Origin: Candidatus Woesearchaeota archaeon
Lineage (GTDB): Archaea; Nanobdellota; Nanobdellia; Woesearchaeales; GW2011-AR4
Length of the DNA: 33,195 nucleotides
Reading direction: 5' to 3'
Assembly (NCBI GenBank): GCA_019323655.1
Contig: JAHWGX010000006.1
Span: 1 to 33,195, forward strand
Shown here: positions 16,298 to 23,137 of the stretch, one piece after another
How the letters are laid out: every line of letters starts with the position of its first letter
Position numbering within the stretch: position 1 is the first letter of the stretch
Notes under the pieces: generated by a model
Told to the model about the DNA's origin: nothing
What the model saw: only the letters and a program-made list of their open reading frames with translations
Databases searched by the model: none
Program-made: the position numbers and the translations under genes

Positions 16298-17293
16298 ATG
16301 GCTAAAAAACAAAAAAAGAGGAAAAAAGCAGGAAAACAAAAGCTTAAAGTAGGAATAGCTTTAAGCGGCGGCGCGGTCAGGGGAATGTCCCACATAGGCA
16401 TATTAAAGGCGCTGGAAAGGAATAGTATACCTATTGATATTATTGCCGGAACTTCAATTGGCGCTTTAATAGGCGCTTTATACGCTTCTGGTGTAAAATT
16501 AAATGAGCTGGAGGTAATGGCAAAAACAACCAAATGGAAAAATCTGATTGACTTTACAATTCCTAAAACAGGGTTTATTGCTGGAAAAAGGATAGAGAAA
16601 TACCTTAAGGGCATTATTGGAAACAAAAAATTTGAGGATTTAAAAATTCCACTTTCAATAGTTGCTACGGAAATAAACCGCGGAGAGAAGGTCGTGTTTA
16701 ATCAGGGAGAATTAATAAAAGCAATAAGGGCATCAATCTCTATGCCAGGTGTTTTTGAGCCTGTTGTAGATAAAGACTCTGTACTTTTGGATGGGGGTCT
16801 GGTGGATCCTATTCCGGTTGACATAGTAAAGGAGATGGGGGCTGATATTGTTGTGGCAATAGATTTAACTATTGATATCAAACAAATAAATTTACCAGAA
16901 GTTGAAAAGGAAGAATCCGCTTTTACCGAATACTTTGAAAAAAAGCTTATCTCTACAGAGCTGGGATACTTAAGGAATTTCCTGAAAAAGAAAAAGTTAA
17001 AACTCCCTCTCTTTGTTAAGAAATTCTTGAAGCCAAAAAAAATAGTAAGGGTTATTTTTGGCAAAGAAGCGCCGAATATAATCAAGTACAGGATCAGGTC
17101 TATGGACATACTCGGAAACCAGTTTGCAAAAGAAAAGCTGAAGTACCCTTATGTGGATGTTATTATCAAACCGATTTTTGAAAGCGTTAAGTGGACAGAG
17201 TTCGACAGGACTGATGATATTATGCGCGCAGGGGAGATAGCTGCGGAAGAAGCCATACCTAAGATTAAAAAGCTTGTTTATGAGAATCAGTAA
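16298..17293 (+). CDS. Patatin-like phospholipase, RssA-type
   Basis: A 331-residue patatin-fold hydrolase. The oxyanion loop GGAVRG (24-29), nucleophile elbow GTSIG with Ser53, and catalytic Asp165 in DGG form a complete Ser-Asp dyad, so it should be active on acyl esters. The first 15 residues are almost all Lys, Arg and Gln, a possible membrane-surface contact. No signal peptide is present, so it acts in the cytoplasm or at the inner face of the membrane. It is transcribed divergently from the regulator/ABC operon across 233 bp. In an archaeon with ether lipids the natural substrate is unclear; host or environmental acyl lipids are a possibility (inference). Confidence 0.92.
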   Translation: MAKKQKKRKKAGKQKLKVGIALSGGAVRGMSHIGILKALERNSIPIDIIAGTSIGALIGALYASGVKLNELEVMAKTTKWKNLIDFTIPKTGFIAGKRIEKYLKGIIGNKKFEDLKIPLSIVATEINRGEKVVFNQGELIKAIRASISMPGVFEPVVDKDSVLLDGGLVDPIPVDIVKEMGADIVVAIDLTIDIKQINLPEVEKEESAFTEYFEKKLISTELGYLRNFLKKKKLKLPLFVKKFLKPKKIVRVIFGKEAPNIIKYRIRSMDILGNQFAKEKLKYPYVDVIIKPIFESVKWTEFDRTDDIMRAGEIAAEEAIPKIKKLVYENQ

Positions 17294-17315
17294 AATTTTT
17301 CTCTTGGATTGAATT

Positions 17316-18830
17316 CTAAAACTGCTTTTCCGCTCTAACCTTTCCAGTCAGGCTCCTCAGCATATGCCCGGTTATTTCCAAATCATAGAACTTTTTAAGT
17401 TCAAGCCTTTTCTTAACTCCAATAATTAAGGGATAAGCCCCAAATTGCCTGCAGAAAGTAGTATTGCCGTCATAAACTTCAGCATAGCAGCTCTTGAGAA
17501 CAATCCCCGTAGGAGCGATTCTTTTAAGCATTGGCCAATCAATGTTCTGCCTTATGTCATTCCTCCATTTCCAATACAGTTTCTTATTCTTTTTTAAGAA
17601 CTTGTTTTTACATTCTTTAAAGATTCTTGCCCCTTCAAATATCGCAACCTGCCTTATGTTTATCCTTCTTAACATCAGCCCATCAGTGTGAACCTTATTT
17701 AGCCACTTCATGTTTTCCTCATGAGTTTTTTTGCTTTCTCCTTTCAGGCCAAAAATAAGATTAACGCCCGGCAGGTACCTGGGCATTCCATTTTCCCCCC
17801 TTTCTGCCCCGTATTTATTGATAATTTTAATTGCTTCGTAAGCTATTTTAGGAGAGCTGTTTAATCTGTTCTGCTTTATTACTTCCCCATCAAAACTCTC
17901 CACCCCAAAAGCGGCTGTATTGCCCGAAGTACAATACTTGGCAACTGCCTTTGTTATTTCATGGTTTTTGTCTGCAACAACCTTAACCGGGTTTACATTG
18001 TCTATATGCAGGACTTTTATTTCTGGAAATTTGTTCCTTATTTCTTTAAGCATCTCTGCGGCATAAGGCACTGTATAGAAGCAGCTTTGCTTGCCCAGCC
18101 TAAAAAACCTGCAGCCCAGCCTGTAGAACTCTGAAATTTCTTTTAGAGCATCATCTTTCTCCCTGAACTCAAGCTTGTTTTTTACCGGCTCTGTGCAAAA
18201 GCTGCACTTTCCTATATCACACCCATGGCCTGTTTCAATCTCTATTATCCTGTAGTCAGGAATCTGCTTTATTATTCTTGCTCCGTCAACAGCATATTTC
18301 CTGACATCATCATAAGGAAGGTTGTACATTGAATGGTCAATTTTGTCAAAAATATTTAAACCTGATTTCTCAAAAAATCTTCCCCCGCGCAACTGAGTGC
18401 CATAAACTGCAGGCCCGGTAAGTATTTTTTTGCATTTCAAATCTTTGATTAAGGGAGCCAATTCCCTTAAAGTCCCTGGCACTGCGGAAAGGTATTTCCC
18501 TGGGACATGAACTCCAAGAATGACAATTAAGGTATCAGTATTATCCAATATTTTTTTAATATTTTTGCAGTTAACTGTCAAATTGTAGATTGCTATATTT
18601 GTTTTTTGGGATTTTTCTATTGGAATGGGCCTTGAATCCGACGAAGCTGGTGCCAAAAATCTTTGTTTTTTGAGCATGTATTTTTTCCATAGCCTTAAAT
18701 CATCAATGGTTAAGTAATATAAATCTTCATTTAAATAGCCTGCTATGTACCTGGGATATGTGCCCAAATAGGGAGGCACGCCAAGCCCTGCCGGCTCGTC
18801 AGTATAGCAGTCAAGGATTGCATATGCCAT
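17316..18830 (-). CDS. Radical SAM protein with B12-binding-like N-terminal domain, COG1031-like
   Basis: A 504-residue radical SAM protein. The N-terminus (AILDCYTDEPAGLGVPPYLG) and the C-terminal GNTTFCRQFGAYPLIIG block match the archaeal COG1031 family as I remember it. Residues about 80-190 resemble a B12-binding-type domain. The cluster cysteines are C204, C209 and C212, a CX4CX2C spacing (GCDIGKCSFCTEP) rather than the canonical CX3CX2C. The helix-hairpin-helix C-terminus attributed to the family seems absent: the protein ends shortly after RSLTGKV. I start at the ATG at 18830, with a TATA box about 27 nt upstream, rather than the GTG two codons earlier. The reaction is unknown; nucleic-acid or cofactor modification is plausible. 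Confidence 0.88.
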   Translation of the reverse strand: MAYAILDCYTDEPAGLGVPPYLGTYPRYIAGYLNEDLYYLTIDDLRLWKKYMLKKQRFLAPASSDSRPIPIEKSQKTNIAIYNLTVNCKNIKKILDNTDTLIVILGVHVPGKYLSAVPGTLRELAPLIKDLKCKKILTGPAVYGTQLRGGRFFEKSGLNIFDKIDHSMYNLPYDDVRKYAVDGARIIKQIPDYRIIEIETGHGCDIGKCSFCTEPVKNKLEFREKDDALKEISEFYRLGCRFFRLGKQSCFYTVPYAAEMLKEIRNKFPEIKVLHIDNVNPVKVVADKNHEITKAVAKYCTSGNTAAFGVESFDGEVIKQNRLNSSPKIAYEAIKIINKYGAERGENGMPRYLPGVNLIFGLKGESKKTHEENMKWLNKVHTDGLMLRRINIRQVAIFEGARIFKECKNKFLKKNKKLYWKWRNDIRQNIDWPMLKRIAPTGIVLKSCYAEVYDGNTTFCRQFGAYPLIIGVKKRLELKKFYDLEITGHMLRSLTGKVRAEKQF

Positions 18831-18851
18831 GTGCACTTGGGCATTTTCAGG

Positions 18852-18862
18852 TTATTAAAAAG
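18852..18862 (-). promoter_or_regulatory. TATA box of the radical SAM gene
   Basis: CTTTTTAATAA on the minus strand is centred about 27 nt before the ATG at 18830, consistent with leaderless transcription and favouring that ATG over the upstream GTG. Confidence 0.5.
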
Positions 18863-18884
18863 TTTTTTATTGATTTCTGCTTTT

Positions 18885-19310
18885 TTATTTTTCTTCAGGA
18901 AAAAACAGTTTTACAATATGTTTTGTCTTAAGGGTTCTTACCCTACTTTGTTTTTCAAGGTGAGGGTCATCTGACCAAATCTTAGAATTCCCTAAACTTA
19001 ATGCACTTGCCAAAAAGATAGCATCATCTGGATCAATTTTTCCTAATAAATCGTTAGCCTCTTTTAATTTGGGTTGCACAAGTTCTTCTGGAATTAGTGT
19101 GATATACTTTAATAAGTTATTAAGCAATTTTGTATATTCTTGTTTTGTCATTCCAGATTTTTCCAATACAAGATTCTTGTATTTACGAATCTCGTGGAAT
19201 GAGTTTTCTGGATAGTAAAATTCCCAACCAGACTCAATAATAATCTTCCTAGTAGTTGAATCTCTAATAAGAGCAGAAATCAAGATATTAGTATCTATGA
19301 TTAATATCAT
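18885..19310 (-). CDS. vapC: PIN-domain ribonuclease toxin, VapC-like
   Basis: A 141-residue PIN-domain protein. The acidic metal-binding set is present: Asp6 in IIDTN, Glu40, Asp93/Asp95/Asp96 in DPDDAIF, and Asp114/Asp115 in WSDD. It should be a Mg-dependent endoribonuclease, as in VapBC toxins. Its ATG overlaps the stop of the upstream RHH gene by 4 nt, the standard antitoxin-toxin arrangement. The tRNA or rRNA target cannot be told from sequence. Confidence 0.92.
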   Translation of the reverse strand: MILIIDTNILISALIRDSTTRKIIIESGWEFYYPENSFHEIRKYKNLVLEKSGMTKQEYTKLLNNLLKYITLIPEELVQPKLKEANDLLGKIDPDDAIFLASALSLGNSKIWSDDPHLEKQSRVRTLKTKHIVKLFFPEEK

Positions 19311-19531
19311 TTCAAACCTAATTTTTTAGCAACATCACTATCTATTCTTTCTGCTATTTCATCAACATCTTTTTGTGTGAGTTTGCTCTTTCTTGTTAAT
19401 TTGTCCATCATATCTAAATCTTCTATCTTCTCTGAAATTGTTTTTCTAACTACCTCGCTCCATCTTATTTCGGTATGCCTTTTCATTTTTTCGTGCAAAT
19501 CTTTGGGTATTGCTAATGTTACGTTTGGCAT
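19307..19531 (-). CDS. vapB: Ribbon-helix-helix antitoxin, VapB-like
   Basis: A 74-residue protein starting MPNVTLAIPKDLHEKMKRH. The N-terminal beta strand and following two helices are typical of ribbon-helix-helix DNA-binding proteins; the charged C-terminal half would wrap the toxin. A longer open frame reaches 19603, but the ATG at 19531 is chosen because an AAGGTGAT Shine-Dalgarno sequence (19536-19543) and a TATA box (19564-19575) sit just upstream, and the extra 24 residues look unlike any RHH protein. It probably represses its own promoter through the palindrome at 19554-19567. Confidence 0.9.
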   Translation of the reverse strand: MPNVTLAIPKDLHEKMKRHTEIRWSEVVRKTISEKIEDLDMMDKLTRKSKLTQKDVDEIAERIDSDVAKKLGLK

Positions 19532-19535
19532 ATTT

Positions 19536-19543
19536 ATCACCTT
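19536..19543 (-). promoter_or_regulatory. Shine-Dalgarno site deciding the vapB start
   Basis: AAGGTGAT on the minus strand lies 4 nt before the ATG at 19531. It selects this ATG over the in-frame start at 19603. Confidence 0.6.
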
Positions 19544-19553
19544 GTGTGGATAG

Positions 19554-19567
19554 ATGTGAATACACAT
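19554..19567. promoter_or_regulatory. Interrupted palindrome, putative VapBC operator
   Basis: ATGTGAATACACAT has 5-bp arms ATGTG/CACAT around AATA. It overlaps the edge of the TATA box AGTTTATATATG (19564-19575, minus strand) and lies upstream of the Shine-Dalgarno site. RHH dimers bind such short inverted repeats. Confidence 0.5.
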
Positions 19568-19603
19568 ATATAAACTTTTCTTTTTTCGACAGAAATCCAA
19601 CAC

Positions 19604-19916
19604 CTCCAGTCATAGGCTAGGGGATTGCTCGCTCTCATGTCCAATGTAGGATTTCTAAGAAGGTAAATATTCCTGTTCTGTAAGTATGAGGCTAGACCAC
19701 CCTTTAAAAAGTGATGGAATATTTGCATATAAAGAGGTTTTTATAGTTTTCTAAGCGTACATTCCTAACTTTACCCCTGCACCACTATGAGCTTATTATT
19801 CCTCAAAGAACTGAAGAAAGAGTAAAATTTCATTCTGGAAAATCATTGGTTGTTGGTTAAGAAAGACTGAAAGCAAAAGCTGTTTTCTTTTGGAAAAAGA
19901 AAAATTGAATTTCAAA
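19604..19916. other. Region without a recognisable gene; contains a long-range inverted repeat
   Basis: No ORF here has coding character. A 12-nt inverted repeat with one mismatch (AGAAATCCAACA at 19591-19602 and TGTAGGATTTCT at 19645-19656) encloses a G/C-richer segment and could fold as RNA. A short open stretch on the plus strand around 19760-19858 reads '...YELIIPQRTEERVKFHSGK' before a stop; it may be a gene relic but is too short to identify. Confidence 0.4.
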
Positions 19917-20806
19917 TTATTTCTTTTTGTTATTTTTTAAAAATAAGATGAATAATTCTACAAATATACCTGCAATTATACCAAGAAACAGACCGTCTGC
20001 TATTTTCCCTCCATAAACATACTTTGAATATTGTGGTCCAAATCTGAGTACAATATACTCCCCACCAAAATATCTTTTTATTTTTAGACTACTTGGTCCA
20101 TCAAGAATTGGACTTTCATTAACTGAGCCTTCGGTTGTTTCTAGTATAAAACAATTTTCAGAGCAACTATATCCTCGAGAGAAAATCCATAAACTTCCAT
20201 CGTAAGAAAATCTAACCGTATCTAAACTTAACCCATCTTCGGCTAGTATCTTATAATAATTAAAAAATTCTTTATTATAAACAAACTTCAAATCCAAAAT
20301 TCCTCCATATTGCTTATGTAATTTTGTTCCATTAATCCATACCTTAAATTGTCCTTCTCCAGTTTTATTTATTTCATAAAAACTTCCTTTTGTTGTACTA
20401 CACTTTTTATTAGAAAATTCCAAATCAGAATCACCAACACAAAAATCTTTAATTTCGGAACCTGCTAGTGATAGATAAATAAAATCCTCAGAAAATTTAC
20501 AATTGTCTTTTTCCTTGAGAGGGATTTGAGTGTATATCGCCCCTTCTTTAGAGTTTATACCTAGGGTTATAGGTAAGTATTCTATACAGTTGTGTTTGAG
20601 CCTACTTTTCTGAACCTGAAAACTAAACCAATCTCCCCAATCTTCCTTAATCGCAAATTTGTGCTCATCGATATAATAAGAGGTTGCAACATATATTATT
20701 AAAATTAATAAAAGGAATAATATTATTTTGATATTTGGGGGGTAGTAATAAATTTTCTAATCAACAATTTTATTCTATCATACAAAGCTTTTCTCTTTTT
20801 CTTCAT
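19917..20806 (-). pseudogene. Membrane-anchored protein gene, frameshifted at a C6 tract
   Basis: The frame ending at 19917 is open back to about 20755 with no ATG, GTG or TTG near its front; the only in-frame alternative, the TTG at 20423, would start mid-protein. The ATG at 20806 begins MKKKRKALYDRIKLLIRKFITTP in another frame and runs into the main frame exactly at a run of six C (G6 at 20737-20742). One extra C would join them into a 296-residue protein with a basic N-terminus, a membrane helix (about 27-44), an ectodomain with six cysteines, and a second membrane helix near the C-terminus ending NNKKK. A TATA box lies 28 nt before the ATG at 20806. No family recognised. Alternatives are a sequencing error, phase variation or recent inactivation. 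Confidence 0.75.
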
Positions 20807-20830
20807 AAGTCTAGAAGGAGAATAATGTTT

Positions 20831-20840
20831 TTTATAAATA
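20831..20840 (-). promoter_or_regulatory. TATA box of the frameshifted membrane protein gene
   Basis: TATTTATAAA on the minus strand is centred about 28-30 nt before the ATG at 20806, which supports that ATG as the true start and a leaderless message. Confidence 0.55.
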
Positions 20841-20900
20841 TTATGATTAACACCCCACACATTCTTAATTTCAAAGAACCTAAATCAAAATAGGAAAAAC

Positions 20901-20910
20901 ATTTATATTA
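20901..20910 (+). promoter_or_regulatory. TATA box of the lipid head-group operon
   Basis: ATTTATATTA is centred about 27 nt before the ATG at 20932; no Shine-Dalgarno sequence is present, so a leaderless start is likely. Confidence 0.6.
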
Positions 20911-20931
20911 ATCCACTAAAATGCAATAATT

Positions 20932-21540
20932 ATGATGTGGCTTCTGATATCAACCATTGCAGTTATTCTTGTAGTAGCGTTCTTAATAAACTTCTACAGG
21001 GACCCGGAAAGAAAAATACCTAAGGGAGAGAATATAGTCAGCCCTGCTGACGGCAAAATAATACACATTTTGAAAGCCAAAAAAGATGAGGCCAAAATAA
21101 AGAAGGGATTTCTTGGGAAAATAGATGTTATGATGAGCGATATAGCAAAAGAGTGCTATGTGATTTCAATATTCATGTCCCCATTTGACGTGCATATTAA
21201 CAGAAGCCCTGTTGATGGAAAGGTGGTTTCATTAAGGCATGAAAAGGGCAATTTTTTTCCTGCTTACGGCAAAAGCTCACTGCAAAACGAGAAAAACGAA
21301 ATAATAATACAGAACAAAAAAATCGGAAAAGTAAAGGTTGTACAGATAGCAGGATTTCTTGCACGAAGGATAATTTGCACTGCAGCTAAAAACGAAAAAG
21401 TTAATAAAGGGCAGAGGATAGGCAGGATAGTGCTTGGAAGCCAGGTAACTTTGATAATTCCGTCAAAAAAAATAAAGATCCTGGTAAAAAACAGGCAGAA
21501 AGTCAGGGGTGGAAATACTGTAATAGCTGATTTAAGATGA
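20932..21540 (+). CDS. Phosphatidylserine/archaetidylserine decarboxylase, short type
   Basis: A 202-residue proenzyme of the short Psd class found in archaea and some bacteria. It has an N-terminal membrane helix (about 3-20), then FYRDPERKIP, the SPADG motif (37-41), DVHINRSPVDG with His88, and the LGS self-cleavage site (168-170). Cleavage before Ser170 would create the pyruvoyl cofactor. It decarboxylates phosphatidylserine-type lipids to ethanolamine lipids; in an archaeon the substrate would be archaetidylserine. First gene of an operon with an N-methyltransferase-like gene (4-nt ATGA overlap) and a CDP-alcohol transferase. Confidence 0.92.
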   Translation: MMWLLISTIAVILVVAFLINFYRDPERKIPKGENIVSPADGKIIHILKAKKDEAKIKKGFLGKIDVMMSDIAKECYVISIFMSPFDVHINRSPVDGKVVSLRHEKGNFFPAYGKSSLQNEKNEIIIQNKKIGKVKVVQIAGFLARRIICTAAKNEKVNKGQRIGRIVLGSQVTLIIPSKKIKILVKNRQKVRGGNTVIADLR

Positions 21541-22097
21541 ACTCTAGACTAGTTTTTTTTTCAAATTTCCTCAAGAAGCCAAAAGAGGTTGCTTCTGTTT
21601 CCCCTAGCTCAAGGTATGTAATAGACCACATAGTAAACAGCATTGATTTTGAAAATGCCAATGTTGTAGTGGAGTACGGGCCAGGCATAGGAAACACAAC
21701 CATCGCCTTGCTGGAGGGGCTAAAGCCGGATGCAAAGCTGATATGTTTTGAGACAAACAAAAAATTTTGCGCTTTTCTCAAGGAGAATATCCATGATCCC
21801 CGCCTGGAAGTCGTAAATGATACAGTTGAGAACATAGAGTCCTGCCTTAAAAAACGCGGGATGAAGAATATTGATTATGTAGTTTCTGGAATACCCTTCT
21901 CCCTGATGAATAAACAAAGCAGACTAAGCATAGTTAAGAAAACAAAGAACAGCCTGAAAAACCACGGCAAGTTCATTGTTTACCAGAATTCCCAGCATAT
22001 GAAAAGTTATCTCAACCTTTATTTCAAAAAAACATCAGTCAGCCTGGAGTTCAGAAACTTGCCTCCTACCTTCATCTTTGTATGCGAGAAAACATGA
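21537..22097 (+). CDS. Phospholipid N-methyltransferase-like protein, PmtA/COG3963 type
   Basis: A 186-residue class I SAM-dependent methyltransferase. It shows the N-terminal FLKKPKEVASVSPSSR segment, motif I VEYGPGIGN (45-53), an acidic residue after strand 2 (FETN), and VVSGIPFSLM (115-124), matching the VSGLP pattern of bacterial PmtA rather than the NIPY of KsgA/Dim1 rRNA methylases. PmtA methylates phosphatidylethanolamine toward phosphatidylcholine. Position between the decarboxylase and the serine-type transferase supports a lipid head-group substrate, perhaps archaetidylethanolamine. That product would be unusual in archaea, so the function is inference. ATGA overlap with the decarboxylase gene. 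Confidence 0.82.
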   Translation: MNSRLVFFSNFLKKPKEVASVSPSSRYVIDHIVNSIDFENANVVVEYGPGIGNTTIALLEGLKPDAKLICFETNKKFCAFLKENIHDPRLEVVNDTVENIESCLKKRGMKNIDYVVSGIPFSLMNKQSRLSIVKKTKNSLKNHGKFIVYQNSQHMKSYLNLYFKKTSVSLEFRNLPPTFIFVCEKT

Positions 22098-23137
22098 AAA
22101 CAAAACTTAAGAAGAATGACCTTATAAAAAAAATTCCTGTAACATTTACCCTGTTCAGGCTGCTTCTGGCGCTAATAGTCTTTTTTATAATCCTTTTTGG
22201 AAGGCTAAAAATAGCAGCGTTTCTTTTTGCCCTTGCTGCGTTCCTGTCTTTCTTTGAGGGATTTGTATACAAAAAACAGTCTCAGTTACGGTCTATATTA
22301 AGCTTACTGGCTGATAAATTGCTGGTGATTTTAAGCGCCTTAGCCCTAATGACAATAAATCTGCTGCCATTCTGGGTTATGCTGGTTTTCTTAGGCAGAG
22401 ATTTGCTCACAATAATCGGGGGCTCTTATTTGTTTTATAAGGATTTCCGAAGGGAGTTTAAAGCTACTTTCGTAGGGAAGGTAACATTATTTTCGCAAAT
22501 CATAGCGCTGCTGCCTATTTTCCTTGGAGCTATAGACTGGGTTTTAGTCTGGTCTGCAATAGCTCTGACAGCAGTATCGGCTTTGGAGCTGGTTTTTAAA
22601 TCGGAGTTTGTTTTGAGGAAAAAGACAGATCTAAGCGAGTTTAAAATATCCAGCATGATCAAATTCGCGGATGTATTTACTTTTACAAACGTCATTTTCG
22701 GCCTGACTGCAATATTTTTTGTGATAAGTGAAAATTATACTTTTGCAATGATTTCGCTTTTTTTGGCTGTAACAGCTGATTATGCTGATGGAAAGTTGGC
22801 AAGGAAGCTAAACCAACAGAATGCCTTTGGAAAAGAATTAGACTCTTTGGCAGACACAATATCCTTTGGGGTGGCTCCTGCAATCTTTGGTTTTTCCCTT
22901 ATACAGACTCCTTTGGCTGTAGCCTCATTTGCAATTTTTTTGTTCTGCGGGGTTCTAAGGCTAGCCAGATACAACATAATGAACCTAAAGGACAGCTATG
23001 CAGGAATGCCTATAACACTGAATGGGATAATAATACCCCTTTTGTTTATACTTAAGATGCCTCTTGACTTTTACCCTTATGTTTATATTCTTCTGGGGGT
23101 ATTGATGGTATCACGCGTGAGGTTCAGGAAGATTTAG
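22094..23137 (+). CDS. CDP-alcohol phosphatidyltransferase, degenerate PgsA-like plus intact PssA-like domain
   Basis: A 347-residue polytopic membrane protein with two CDP-alcohol phosphatidyltransferase modules. The second carries the complete D(x)2DG(x)2AR(x)8G(x)3D(x)3D motif (D229 to D254) followed by ISFGVAPA, a feature of phosphatidylserine synthases; it should transfer CDP-archaeol to serine. The first (about 10-165) keeps the fold, including a GRDLLT and GKVTLFSQ region like PgsA, but the motif is eroded (SFFEGFVYKKQ) and most catalytic Asp are gone. I start at the ATG at 22094, which gives the 4-nt ATGA overlap used elsewhere in this operon; the ATG at 22082 is possible. Its stop overlaps that of the convergent gene. 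Confidence 0.88.
   Translation: MKTKLKKNDLIKKIPVTFTLFRLLLALIVFFIILFGRLKIAAFLFALAAFLSFFEGFVYKKQSQLRSILSLLADKLLVILSALALMTINLLPFWVMLVFLGRDLLTIIGGSYLFYKDFRREFKATFVGKVTLFSQIIALLPIFLGAIDWVLVWSAIALTAVSALELVFKSEFVLRKKTDLSEFKISSMIKFADVFTFTNVIFGLTAIFFVISENYTFAMISLFLAVTADYADGKLARKLNQQNAFGKELDSLADTISFGVAPAIFGFSLIQTPLAVASFAIFLFCGVLRLARYNIMNLKDSYAGMPITLNGIIIPLLFILKMPLDFYPYVYILLGVLMVSRVRFRKI

Noticed and set aside
19537..19728. 63-residue minus-strand ORF over the vapB promoter
   Set aside because: It covers the TATA box, operator and inverted repeat, and has no ribosome-binding site or family resemblance.
19760..19858. Short plus-strand open stretch as a gene
   Set aside because: Only about 33 codons, no start signal and no family; at most a relic.
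21537..22097. KsgA/Dim1 rRNA dimethylase for the methyltransferase
   Set aside because: The NIPY-type motif is absent and VSGIP is present, the protein is too short, and the gene lies within a lipid operon.
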